This document shows positions 15,712 to 23,699 of a stretch of 64,000 bases of DNA, one piece after another; the stretch's first letter is position 1, and each line of letters opens with the position of its first letter. The notes under the pieces were generated by a model. The model did not search any database. It saw only the letters and a list, made by a program, of their open reading frames with translations, and was not told the DNA's origin. Position numbers and translations under genes: made by a program. The stretch spans positions 1 to 64,000 of the forward strand of contig JADLFH010000054.1 in the NCBI GenBank assembly GCA_020845705.1, read 5' to 3'. This DNA comes from Microthrixaceae bacterium. GTDB taxonomy: Bacteria > Actinomycetota > Acidimicrobiia > Acidimicrobiales > Microtrichaceae.

Positions 15712-17697
15712 ATGACCATGCGTCGCTTGATGTGGCCGGTGCTCGCTGCGCTGGCGATTGTGTTGGGGGCCGCATGTACGCCTCCCGGCGGGGGCGGAGG
15801 TGGCGGTACCACCACGACCACGGCTCCGAGCGGCCTGCCGCATGCCGTTGCCGGCGGAAACCCGACGGTCGGTGAGGCTCCTTTGGAGGTGAACTTCGAG
15901 TCGACTGGTTCGTCAAACGGCACGGGCTCTGGAGTGGTCTACACCTGGGACTTCGGTGATGGTTCACCCACCGAAACCGGCACCTCAGCCACCCACACCT
16001 ACAACACCCCCGGGAACTACACGGCGACGCTGACGATATCCACGTCGTTGGGTACCTCGGTTTCGCCTGGCGTCGGGATCACCGTCAATGCTGACCCGAA
16101 CCCCAAGTACTACGTGAGGACGACCGGCAGCACCGACGCTGACTGCGGCCCGAAGGCAAAACCCTGCTCGACCATCACCCAGGCGCAAGACAACGCAGTA
16201 GCCAACGGCATCCACATCATCCGTGTCGCCGGTGGCACGTACGGTCCGCTCACGCTTGCCTCCAACATGGAGGTCCACGGAAGCTGGGAGCAGGATTTCA
16301 GCGACTTCGGGCTGGGCGAGACGACCATCATCACCGGTACCGGCACCGGGCCAGCCGTGACCATCTCCGGCGTCAACGGGTCGACTTTGCGCAACGTGTC
16401 GGCCAATGGTCAGACCCGCACCTCGGGTGACGCAGTAGGTGTGCTGGTCACCGGCGGAACGAACTCCACTCAGATCGTAGAGTCCGACGTTCACGGCGGC
16501 GTCGGCCCGAACGCGACGGGCATCCTGGTGAACGGCACGTCGACCGTGACGATCCAACAGACAACGGTGAACTCGGGGACGCCGACGACAAGCGGACGAA
16601 GCGCATACGGAATCCGGGTGATCGACGAGGCCAACGCGAGCATCATCCTTTCCACCGTGACAGCTCAACCGGGAATCGCCGGCCCAAGTGCCGGTGTGGG
16701 CGCACCTGCACAGGCCGCATCCGGTTGCAGCGGCGGTAACGGCGGCAACGCCGGTGGGCCGAGCTCCCCGGGTGGAGGTGGTTCCGCGGGAGGCTGCAGC
16801 GCACGCGCGGGTGGCAGCGGCGGTACGGGCGGCAACTACTCGACCGAAGGACAGGCCGGCGGTACCGCGTCCGGTTCGGGCGGCGGTGCAGGCGGCCGTG
16901 GCGGCAGCGGCAGCCTCTTCGGCTGTGTCTTCGGCGGAAGCTGCTGGGCTCCCGACGGCGGCGGCTACGGCGTTCCCGGAGCGGCCGGCTCAGGAGGCGC
17001 CGCTGGTGTCTCCACCCTCGGAACGGCCACCCTGAGCACTCTCTTCGCACCTTCGAACGGCGCCGCGGGAACGAACGGTGCCAACGGCGCCGGCGGCGGT
17101 GGTGGTGGCGGCGGCGCGACCGCGAGTGCCTCCGGCGGCGGCGGTGGCGGCGGTGGTGCGGGCGGCAACGGCGGTACCGCGGGAACCGTCGCAGGCCAGT
17201 CCGGCGGCGGTTCGTTCGGCATCTATGTGCGTGCAGCCAGTGCGACGGTGACCTCAACCGAAGTCACGGTCTCCGTAGGAGGTGCCGGTGGCACAGGCCA
17301 GCCCGCCGGCCGTGGTGGCAACGGCGGCAACGGCGGTAACGGCGGAGCGGATTCCTGCTGTCTTGCGACCGGTGGCGCCGGCGGCGGCGGCGGTGGCGCG
17401 GGCGGCGGCGGCGGTGGCGCCGGCGGTGGTGCAGGCGGTCCGTCCATCGGCATTCTGCACTGGGACACCGGTGCCCTCACCGTGAGCGGCAACGTGGTGA
17501 ACCGACCCGTGATCGCGGCACAGGGTGGAGCCGGCGGCTCCTTCGCCGCAGCGGCGACATCCGGCGCAGGAGGCAGCGGCAACGAGGCAGGCAGCGGCGC
17601 CACGGCACCGGCCGGAACGAATGGGCCGGCCGGTGCGAACGGCGCCAATGGCCAGCTCATCAGGATCTGGGATTCGGGCATCATCATCAGTCTCTGA
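15712..17697 (+). CDS. PKD-domain lipoprotein with right-handed beta-helix and PGRS-like glycine-rich blocks
   Basis: The 661-aa protein starts with a lipoprotein signal (VLGAAC, Cys about residue 22), then a Gly/Thr linker. One PKD domain at about 45-125 shows YTWDFGDGSPTE and HTYNTPGNYTATLTI. A right-handed beta-helix-like part at about 135-315 (IHIIRVAGGTYGPLTL, repeated T/V/I ladders) follows. From about residue 335 to 640 the chain is made of GGNGG/GGAGG blocks like mycobacterial PE_PGRS proteins, broken by small beta-helix turns (FGIYVRAASATVTSTEV). It is probably a surface adhesin or matrix protein. A second ATG at 15718 is also possible, as GGGAGGG fits either. The long reading frames opposite the glycine blocks are compositional shadows. 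Confidence 0.78.
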   Translation: MTMRRLMWPVLAALAIVLGAACTPPGGGGGGGTTTTTAPSGLPHAVAGGNPTVGEAPLEVNFESTGSSNGTGSGVVYTWDFGDGSPTETGTSATHTYNTPGNYTATLTISTSLGTSVSPGVGITVNADPNPKYYVRTTGSTDADCGPKAKPCSTITQAQDNAVANGIHIIRVAGGTYGPLTLASNMEVHGSWEQDFSDFGLGETTIITGTGTGPAVTISGVNGSTLRNVSANGQTRTSGDAVGVLVTGGTNSTQIVESDVHGGVGPNATGILVNGTSTVTIQQTTVNSGTPTTSGRSAYGIRVIDEANASIILSTVTAQPGIAGPSAGVGAPAQAASGCSGGNGGNAGGPSSPGGGGSAGGCSARAGGSGGTGGNYSTEGQAGGTASGSGGGAGGRGGSGSLFGCVFGGSCWAPDGGGYGVPGAAGSGGAAGVSTLGTATLSTLFAPSNGAAGTNGANGAGGGGGGGGATASASGGGGGGGGAGGNGGTAGTVAGQSGGGSFGIYVRAASATVTSTEVTVSVGGAGGTGQPAGRGGNGGNGGNGGADSCCLATGGAGGGGGGAGGGGGGAGGGAGGPSIGILHWDTGALTVSGNVVNRPVIAAQGGAGGSFAAAATSGAGGSGNEAGSGATAPAGTNGPAGANGANGQLIRIWDSGIIISL

Positions 17698-17719
17698 CGA
17701 CCGGTTGGTCGACTCACCG

Positions 17720-17755
17720 AGTGGGGCTTGGGGTTCCTGTACCCCAAGCCCCACT
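17720..17755 (+). terminator. strong hairpin after the PKD lipoprotein gene
   Basis: A perfect 15-bp stem (arms 17720-17734 and 17741-17755, starting AGTGGGGCTTGGGGT) closes a 6-base loop, 23 bases after the stop codon. There is no T-run, as is common in high-GC actinobacteria. It marks the border between the lipoprotein pair and the decayed region that follows. Confidence 0.65.
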
Positions 17756-17856
17756 GGTCAACATCCAGTGGACAGGCGGACCTGGTCGACCCTTCCGTCG
17801 CCGTTGAACGACAACGTCCAGAGTCACGAAGCCGCGGCGACTGACGCCAGCGAGGA

Positions 17857-18375
17857 TCAGACTGCGAAGGCTGAGCTCGGGGCAGGCGGGCTGGCTCTGG
17901 AGTTGGCGGGTCGAGGTCCGAGCCCAGCAAGCGCGCCGCGATCGTTTCGGGCACGCTGGGGGAACCATCTGGCTCGGTGTGCGCCAGGGTGACCCGCCGC
18001 TCGAATGCATCGGGCCTGAGCTCGCGGCATGATCGCGCGACACCGATCCTTCGTCCGGTCGTGCACCACGGTGTCTCCCGAGAACGCGATGCTGCCTCGA
18101 GCACGGGTGAGAGGGGCGGCGAGCGCCACGATCGGATCGGCAGCGCTCGATGACCAGCCACCTTCCATCGCAGCTTCGAGTTCGTCGAGCGACAGCAACG
18201 ACGCGACGTCTTCGGTCAACAGACCCGAGGCGACGGCAGCTCGGGCCATACCTTCGGGGGCGGGCGGTGGCCGGTAGTCCCATCCGTCCAGGCCAACCTA
18301 CTCGGCGACCACATCGAGCAGGCTGAGCGCATCCCACAGTCGAGTCGCGTCGTCATCGCTCAACGCGCCGGGCAT
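17857..18375 (-). pseudogene. Unrecognised small gene with an in-frame amber codon
   Basis: On the minus strand the frame starts at ATG 18375 (MPGALSDDDATRLWDALS), meets TAG at 18300-18298 after 25 codons and continues for another 147 codons from VGLDGWDYRPPP to a TGA at 17857. Codon third positions are GC-rich on both sides of the stop, and the second part has acidic helical segments and two cysteine spots (CRAIMPRAQARC), so both halves look coding. I do not recognise a family. An internal ATG at 18249 would give a 130-aa product. It may be a broken island gene, or the TAG may be a sequence error. Confidence 0.4.
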
Positions 18376-18482
18376 GAGACCGTCACCAACACCCACCCGG
18401 AACCCAATAGGTGGATTGAGGCTGAGGCGGCCTGACGGTCACCCTGGACGAGCACGGTGCTTGGCGCGTCGGCGGCACCCGC

Positions 18483-18731
18483 GTGACGTTGGAGACGCTC
18501 GTCGCGGCCTTCGACCGTGGCGACAGCCCTGAGGAGATCCACGAGCAGTACCCGTCGGTCGCGCTCGGCGACGTGTACGCGGTGCTCACCTATTGCCTGC
18601 GCCACCCGGTGTCGGTGAAGGAGTACCTGACCACACGTGAAGTCGCGGGGGCCGAGGTGCAAGCCCGCGTCGAGGCGGCGTTCCCTCCCGAAGGCCTGCG
18701 CGCCCGTCTGGTGTCGCGGCTAGGGCAGTGA
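18483..18731 (+). CDS. DUF433-type antitoxin-like protein (N-terminus uncertain)
   Basis: The protein reads RVTLETLVAAFDRGDSPEEI and then EQYPSVALGDVYAVLTYCL, which is the DUF433 helix-turn-helix pattern (GTR[VI]..E.I...F..G.S.EEI...YP.L...DV...L.Y...). Full-length relatives also contain the preceding D..G.wRV.GTRV part. That sequence is present here upstream of GTG 18483 and in frame (LDEHGAWRVGGT), but the only start for it would be a rare CTG at 18432, after a TGA. Either translation starts there or the front was lost. It overlaps the next gene by four bases, as in DUF433/DUF5615 toxin-antitoxin pairs, where it would bind DNA and the partner. Confidence 0.6.
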   Translation: MTLETLVAAFDRGDSPEEIHEQYPSVALGDVYAVLTYCLRHPVSVKEYLTTREVAGAEVQARVEAAFPPEGLRARLVSRLGQ

Positions 18732-18982
18732 CGGTTCGTTTCCTCGCTGACGAGAACTTCAACCGCAAGATCGTTGTCGGCCTGCAGCGGCGCATCGATG
18801 ACCTCGATCTCGTTCGGGTCCAGGAGGTCGGCTTGAGGGCCGCCGAGCAGCCGATGGCAGGGGTGATCGTCGTGCCGACGCTCATGGCTCTCGCCACGGC
18901 GATCGAGGATCTCGAACTCGTCGTCGGCGCGAGCCTCGACGACGAGTGGGACAACCAGGTGAGCTACCTGCCGCTGCGCTGA
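18728..18982 (+). CDS. DUF5615-type PIN-like toxin with an internal deletion
   Basis: The start MTVRFLADENFNRKIV, then LDLVRVQEVGL, matches the front of DUF5615 proteins, and the end AIEDLELVVGASLDDEW with NQVSYLPL matches their tail. At 84 aa it is shorter than the usual 115-120. The missing middle is where relatives carry the THD motif and the helix after it, so only the first acidic pair (Asp8, Glu9) of the presumed active site remains. The join is in frame. The toxin is therefore probably inactive, while the antitoxin gene before it, coupled by a four-base overlap, is kept. Family function as an RNase is inferred from the PIN-like fold. Confidence 0.55.
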   Translation: MTVRFLADENFNRKIVVGLQRRIDDLDLVRVQEVGLRAAEQPMAGVIVVPTLMALATAIEDLELVVGASLDDEWDNQVSYLPLR

Positions 18983-19054
18983 CCTGGTCCGCACGTCTGC
19001 AGCCTGGGGCCGCCCGGGAGGTGCGGCTACAGCCCGAGACCTCGGTCGAGGCCC

Positions 19055-19332
19055 ACGGCATGCCCGGCTCCTCGCGGCGTAGCCGAGCTCTCGGCCACCA
19101 CCGGCTGCGAGCAAGTGGGCGCGCTCGATGTTGACGCCCTGTGATCGGTGGATGGTGAGGGCGTAGCGTTCACGCGCTGAGGCGCCACGGCAGCGACGCG
19201 AGGGTTCGGGCCTCGACGCCCGCTTCGGTGCCGAGGGTGCGGGCGGCTTGCCCGCTGGTCGAAGTGCCGAGCACCCGGTACCCGGCTGCCTCCAACGCAG
19301 TCGTCGCGGTGTCGAGCGAGGTGGTCGACCGC
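19055..19332 (-). pseudogene. Remnant of a MobF-type relaxase/helicase gene
   Basis: Two pieces of a conjugative relaxase helicase domain lie in different minus-strand frames. The first (19332-19170) reads TTSLDTATTALEAAGYRVLG and then GQAARTLGTEAGVEARTLAS, the region just after Walker A, where GTGK has decayed to a PGRS-like string, and it ends at a TGA. The second (about 19178-19055) reads RYALTIHRSQGVNIERAHLL and GGGRELGYAARSRA, the C-terminal helicase motif Y..T.H.sQG and ELGY.A.SRA. The several hundred residues between these motifs are missing. It is a dead trace of a mobile element. Confidence 0.6.
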
Positions 19333-19742
19333 CCTGGGCGACAGTCGCTTCCGTGTCCGGCACCTGGGATGTCGTGTACGCCTGCTCTCGGGCGCCGGTC
19401 ACCCCGATTCCACGGAATGCCTCGGAATCCAGCGGATCACCCAGGAGCCGGAATCCCTTTGTCCGCTGGCATTCCAAGCATCTGGGGGGTACTCCGGGGC
19501 ACCCTCGGAGACCTGACCGTGGAGCTGGGGGGGAATCCAGCATCGCCAGCGCCTCGCCCGTGCGTGCAGGGGTTTCAGATCCGACGACGGCTGTAGGAAA
19601 GCAACCGGGAAAGCAACGGCTCGTCAAGAACGGCGACTTCAAGGTGTCAACAACGGCGATCCTGGTACGGCAAGTCGTAGACCACGCGCCGTCCAGGGGC
19701 GGCCTGACGCCCCGGCGGGCCACTGGTACCCTTGGTGCCGAG

Positions 19743-19904
19743 ATGTCGAACGATCCTGTGCCCGTCGAGCATGTCGAGCACCTCGAACTTCCGGTCGAGG
19801 AGCTGCTCCGGCGCGGCCGTCCGTTCCCTCCACGTGGCGAGATGGTGATCGACGACCTCACCCCCGAGGAGGGTGAAGCCTTCCTCGAAGCCGTTCGCTC
19901 GTGA
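19743..19904 (+). CDS. VapB-type antitoxin (short, acidic)
   Basis: The frame gives a 53-aa protein MSNDPVPVEHVEHLELPVEE ending LTPEEGEAFLEAVRS. Its stop overlaps the start of the PIN-domain toxin gene by four bases (GTGA), which is the normal arrangement of type II toxin-antitoxin pairs. The basic segment LLRRGRPFPPRGE in the middle and the acidic helical end, which would wrap the toxin, fit an antitoxin, although no classical DNA-binding fold can be read. Called mostly from context. Confidence 0.6.
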   Translation: MSNDPVPVEHVEHLELPVEELLRRGRPFPPRGEMVIDDLTPEEGEAFLEAVRS

Positions 19905-20335
19905 CGTCCCCCGGCCAGCGTGGCCCGGTGGTGGTGGACACCGATGTCTACAGCGCGGAGCTGGTGCCCGGGTCGCTGTTGGCTGATCGCTACGCGCCGC
20001 TGCTCGTCGGCAGGTGGGTCTACATCTCGTTCCAGACGGCGACCGAGCTTCGGTTCGGCGCCCAGTTGCGAGGCTGGGGCAGCACGCGGATGCAGCGGTT
20101 GGAGACCCGCATCGCGGCTGCGGAGACGGTGTACCCGGGCCCCGACCTGGTCGAGCTGTGCGCGAGGTTTCGAGTCGAACTCCACCGAGCCGGTCACCCG
20201 CTCGCCCAGAAGGTCCACGATGCCGACCGGTGGGTGGCGGCCACGGCTCTACGGCTCGGTGTCCCGCTGGTGACCAACGACGGCATCTACGAAGGCGTGC
20301 CCGGCCTCGTCCTCGAGACCCTGCGCGAGAGTTGA
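19901..20335 (+). CDS. VapC-type PIN domain ribonuclease toxin
   Basis: This 144-aa PIN-domain protein keeps the full acidic site: Asp13 in VVDTDVYS, Glu49 in TATELRFG, Asp109 in HDADRWVAATA and Asp127 in LVTNDGIY. Such toxins cut RNA (often tRNA or rRNA) when released from the antitoxin. Translation starts at GTG 19901 inside the antitoxin stop. Unlike the shortened DUF5615 toxin about 0.9 kb upstream, this module looks intact. It lies in the decayed island next to tmRNA, where such modules commonly persist. Confidence 0.85.
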   Translation: MTSPGQRGPVVVDTDVYSAELVPGSLLADRYAPLLVGRWVYISFQTATELRFGAQLRGWGSTRMQRLETRIAAAETVYPGPDLVELCARFRVELHRAGHPLAQKVHDADRWVAATALRLGVPLVTNDGIYEGVPGLVLETLRES

Positions 20336-20387
20336 CGGCAACGGATCGGCACGACTTAGCACGGCCTGAGGATCGGCGGACGACCGA

Positions 20388-20588
20388 TCACCATCCGATG
20401 CCTCGGTCGAGGCCGGCGGCTCGCTCGGTGCGTCGGGCTTGGATGCGTTCGAGGTGTTCGGCGTTGGCGGCGGGGGTGAGCTTGGCGACCTCGCGTCTGG
20501 CGGCGGCGGCCTGACGCTGGAGCTGGCGCGCTTCGGGAGCGCCGTGCTCATCCCAGCTGTGCTGGGCGGCCTCGGCAGCGGCCTCGGA
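20388..20588 (-). pseudogene. Orphan C-terminal coding fragment, alanine/arginine-rich helix
   Basis: A minus-strand frame of 66 codons with no start runs from SEAAAEAAQHSWDEHGAPEA to ERAAGLDRGIGW and a TGA. Its codon use and amphipathic helical pattern look coding, but it is cut off at about 20588 by a TGA and lies against the tmRNA 3' end. It may be the tail of a mobilisation protein, since relaxase remnants lie nearby; this is not proven. Confidence 0.3.
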
Positions 20589-20671
20589 TCACCAGAGTTC
20601 CAGAAACCGTTGTTATACGAGGGTTTCGGGTACTTGCCGGACAGTGGAGGACACTGCCGGATACCCAATTG

Positions 20672-21058
20672 TGGAGCTGGGGAGAATCGAACTCCCGTCC
20701 GCGAAGCGGTTGCCTGGCGTGATACGACCGTTCCCGTACTGCGGCCTCGACGGCTGCCGCTCCCACGGGTGGGTGGCCCCCTCGCGGAGGGCACCGTCGA
20801 GTCTTTCCCCGATGTCAGCGTTCTTTCACGCCGTCAGCGGTCTCTCCCTGCGGTCCACCACCGCTTCTGTTGCCGGGCTGCGATGGTCAGGCCCCGTGCG
20901 CCGTTGCCGGTCACGATGACTCTCTTACCTCCTGACGGATCAGGCGGCGAGAGCGAACTGCTCGTTGGCGGTTCTTGTTGTTGCCCCGTTTAGCGAGTCT
21001 GAGCAACTCGGGTCGCACGCGCGGCTTCCGGGTCTCCACGTCGAAACCAGTCAGCCCC
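20672..21058 (-). ncRNA. ssrA: Transfer-messenger RNA (tmRNA)
   Basis: tmRNA rescues stalled ribosomes together with SmpB and tags the unfinished protein for ClpXP. The 5' end GGGGCUG pairs with CAGCUCC at the 3' end (acceptor stem); the T-arm reads GGGAGTTCGATTCTCCC. The tag frame starts at GCA 20984 and ends with TGA at 20942-20940, encoding ATTRTANEQFALAA, with the ALAA end required for proteolysis. CCA is not encoded. The 5' part holds GACTGGTTTCGAC, typical of tmRNA. The gene is about 387 bases long, normal for the one-piece form. smpB is on the same strand, but an acyltransferase gene lies between. Confidence 0.95.
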
Positions 21059-21129
21059 GTTTGTTCTGTCCAGAGTACCGCGCAGGATCCGCAAGCCGTC
21101 ACGCATTTTCCTCGAAACTGGTCACCTTC

Positions 21130-23184
21130 ATGGATGTCAACGCCCAGGCGAACGCCGCCACTGCCACCGGCCGCTCCGCCGCCATCGACGGGCTGCGCGG
21201 CTTCGCGCTCGCGGGCATGTTGGCGTGGCACGCTCAGGTCGGCTGGGTGCGTGGCGGGTTCGCCCGGATGACGATCTTCTTCGTCCTGGCGGGCTTCCTT
21301 TCCACCAAGACCGTCCGCCGCCTGGCGGCGACACCGGGGCTGGGACGGTGGCGGTCGTTCGGCTCCTTCTGGGCGCGGCGAGTGCGACGCCTGTTGCCAC
21401 TGACGGTTCTCGGGGTCGGTCTCGCCGTGGCCGTGACCGCCCGCTATGGCGGATCCACCGCACGCGACCGCCTCTTCGGCGACACCGTCTCGGTGTTGAC
21501 CTCCTGGTCCAACTGGCGATTCGTCCTCGAGCAGCGTTCCTACGGCGCGTTCTTCGAGTCGCCCTCCGCGTTCCAGCACTTCTGGTCGCTCTCGGCCGAG
21601 GAGCAATGCTTCGTGGTGCTGCCACTGGCGGTCTCCGCGGCAGTTCTGCTCGGCAGGTTCCTCCGCTCGTCCCGGCAACCCGAACCCACGCGGACAGCGG
21701 CGATGTTGGCGGTGTTGGGAGCCGCAGGCTGCCTGAGCCCGCTCGTGGTTGCCCAGGATCCCGACACCGTCTACTACGGGACCCACGTCCGTCTCGGCGA
21801 GGTGCTCGTCGGGGCGGCGCTGGCGGTGGCATGGGAGCGGATCGGGCCGACGTTGAACCCGCGTGGCGCTGCTGGATGGTCGATAGCCGGCGCTGTGGGC
21901 ATCGTCGCCCTGGTTGCAACCATGCTGCTGGTCGATCGCAACGTGGCCTGGCTCTATCGCGGTGGCATGGGCCTTGTCGTGTTCCCTGTCGTGGCGGTCC
22001 TCGGTGGGATCCTCGCCGGGGGCCGCTTCGTAAACGCAGTGTTGTCACTACCGCCGCTGCGATGGTTGGGGCGCGCGGCGCTGTCGATCTATGCGCTTCA
22101 CTGGCCGATCTACCAGGTCGTCGAGGCGGAGCTCGCGGGTCGAAGCCACTGGGAGATCGTCACGGTGGAACTGGCCGTGTCTGTGTCCATCGGTGCGATC
22201 GTGTTCGTCGCAATCGAACGGCCGTTGCTGCCGGGGTCCGCCGGCGCGCCAAGCCGGCTGTGGGCACGGGGACGTGTCGCGTTCCCGACGCTGGGCGTGT
22301 TGGCGGTCTCGTGCATGGTCGCGGCCGCGGCGGTGCCGCCCGTCGAGGCGCCGATCCGTTTCGAGGAACTTGCCGCGGATCCCCGCGCCTCGACTTCGAT
22401 GAGTGTGCAGGAGGCGCAGGCCGTCCTGGCAGGCGAGAGCGTGGCGCGTCCCTCGCTGCCGGTTATCCGGGACACGAGCCGGGTGGGCATCGCGCTCTTC
22501 GGCGGCTCGACCGCGTTGACCCTCGCGCTCGGCTATGACCAGTGGGAGCCGAGCGCTCCGTGGAGCCAAGTCGTGCCCGGGTATGCGCCGCTGGGGTGCG
22601 GGCTGCTCGACGACGGCGAACGTGCACACGACGATCCGGGAAACGAACTGCCCGAAGGGGCTGTTCCGCCCGAGTGCCGGTACAGGGGTCTGCGCTGGCC
22701 GGCCACCGTTGTCACCTACGGGATCCAGGTGCCCGTGATAGTGGCGAGCACGGCCGAGCTCACCACTTGGCTGTTGCCAGACGACGACAGGTGGCGTTCT
22801 CTGGGTGACCCGGTCCTCGACGCGAGCGTGAGGACGGCGTTGGTCGACTCCATTGACGCCCTGATGGCCGCCGGGGCTCAAGCGGTGGTGCTGGCAACCG
22901 CGGTCGCTCCACCACCGGAGATGGACCCCGATGTCGCTACGGTTCGTCGCGCACGGGTGGCCCGCTACACGCAACTGCTCCACGAGGTGGCTGCCCAGCG
23001 TGACGTGAGCATCGTGGATCTCACCACCTGGTCGGCGTCGCTGGGAGTCGACGAGCGTCGTGTGCTGATCCCCGACGGGATCCATGTGTCGACCGCGGGC
23101 GGTCGTCGTGTGTGGAACGAGGTGATAGGCCCGGCCCTTGACGCCCTCCACGCCGCCGGCAGGCTCAGCCCGCAGAGGACGTGA
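21130..23184 (+). CDS. OafA/YrhL-type membrane acyltransferase with C-terminal SGNH domain
   Basis: The chosen start MDVNAQAN is the first ATG outside tmRNA. The 684-aa protein has the acyltransferase-3 opening IDGLRGFALAGMLAWH (family R/H motif, about residues 19-35), FFVLAGFLSTK, about ten membrane helices to about residue 410, and a periplasmic SGNH-like domain. In that domain block I reads LFGGSTALTLA (GGS instead of GDS) and block V DGIHVSTAGG. Such enzymes O-acetylate surface sugars or peptidoglycan. It sits between ssrA and smpB, on the opposite strand to both. Confidence 0.88.
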   Translation: MDVNAQANAATATGRSAAIDGLRGFALAGMLAWHAQVGWVRGGFARMTIFFVLAGFLSTKTVRRLAATPGLGRWRSFGSFWARRVRRLLPLTVLGVGLAVAVTARYGGSTARDRLFGDTVSVLTSWSNWRFVLEQRSYGAFFESPSAFQHFWSLSAEEQCFVVLPLAVSAAVLLGRFLRSSRQPEPTRTAAMLAVLGAAGCLSPLVVAQDPDTVYYGTHVRLGEVLVGAALAVAWERIGPTLNPRGAAGWSIAGAVGIVALVATMLLVDRNVAWLYRGGMGLVVFPVVAVLGGILAGGRFVNAVLSLPPLRWLGRAALSIYALHWPIYQVVEAELAGRSHWEIVTVELAVSVSIGAIVFVAIERPLLPGSAGAPSRLWARGRVAFPTLGVLAVSCMVAAAAVPPVEAPIRFEELAADPRASTSMSVQEAQAVLAGESVARPSLPVIRDTSRVGIALFGGSTALTLALGYDQWEPSAPWSQVVPGYAPLGCGLLDDGERAHDDPGNELPEGAVPPECRYRGLRWPATVVTYGIQVPVIVASTAELTTWLLPDDDRWRSLGDPVLDASVRTALVDSIDALMAAGAQAVVLATAVAPPPEMDPDVATVRRARVARYTQLLHEVAAQRDVSIVDLTTWSASLGVDERRVLIPDGIHVSTAGGRRVWNEVIGPALDALHAAGRLSPQRT

Positions 23185-23193
23185 AGGCCCGGT

Positions 23194-23670
23194 TCACCAC
23201 TGCTTGAGCGCTCTGCCGATTTCGCGTTGGGCCTCTCGATCGGCGTCGCGTTGCGCGATCGCCTGTCGCTTGTCCGCATGCTTCTTGCCCTTGCCCAAGC
23301 CGAGCTCCAGCTTCGCCCGACCGTCTTTGAAGTAGAGCCGCAACGGAACCAGGGCCAGCCGTTCCTGGCGTAGCCGAGCTGCGATGCGGTCGATCTCGCG
23401 ACGGTGCATCAGCAGCTTGCGACGCCGGAGCGGATCGTGGCCGGAATGCGCCTGGGAGTGCGAATACGGTGCGATGTGGAGGTTGTGGAGCCAGATCTCG
23501 TGGCCGTCGAGCATCCCGAACGCCTCGGCGATCTGCACCTTGGATTCCCGCAGCGACTTCACCTCGGATCCGCGCAGCACGATCCCGCATTCGAAGCTGT
23601 CCTCGATGAAGTAGTCGTGGCGCGCCGAGCGGTTGGTGGCGATCGACTTCGAGCCCTGCTCCTTGGCCAT
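23194..23670 (-). CDS. smpB: SsrA-binding protein SmpB
   Basis: SmpB binds tmRNA and places it in the empty A site of stalled ribosomes. From ATG 23670 the 158-aa protein shows the conserved blocks ATNRSARHDYFIEDSFECGI, VLRGSEVKSLRESK and LHNLHIAPYSHS, and a basic C-terminal tail (GKGKKHADKRQAI) that enters the mRNA channel. A longer frame upstream is not like SmpB, and a TACTGT -10 box lies 8 bases before this ATG. Its partner RNA is about 2.1 kb away on the same strand. Confidence 0.96.
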   Translation of the reverse strand: MAKEQGSKSIATNRSARHDYFIEDSFECGIVLRGSEVKSLRESKVQIAEAFGMLDGHEIWLHNLHIAPYSHSQAHSGHDPLRRRKLLMHRREIDRIAARLRQERLALVPLRLYFKDGRAKLELGLGKGKKHADKRQAIAQRDADREAQREIGRALKQW

Positions 23671-23678
23671 GAGGGCGG

Positions 23679-23699
23679 ACAGTACCCGTCGCGTACGAT
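23679..23699. promoter_or_regulatory. back-to-back -10 boxes of smpB and mec
   Basis: TACTGT on the minus strand (23684-23679) is 8 bases before the smpB ATG, and TACGAT on the plus strand (23694-23699) is 8 bases before the mec ATG. The two start codons are only 37 bases apart, so the promoters must overlap and both messages would be nearly leaderless. Confidence 0.45.

Noticed and set aside
16643-18161. Long minus-strand frames opposite the PKD/glycine-rich gene, proline- or arginine-rich
   Set aside because: They mirror GGC/GGT codons of the real gene; composition is low complexity and there is no start signal.
18590-20218. A 542-codon minus-strand open frame across the decayed island
   Set aside because: It runs antisense to the two toxin-antitoxin modules. 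Only one short part (YALTIHRSQG...) has protein-like homology, which is reported as a relaxase remnant instead.
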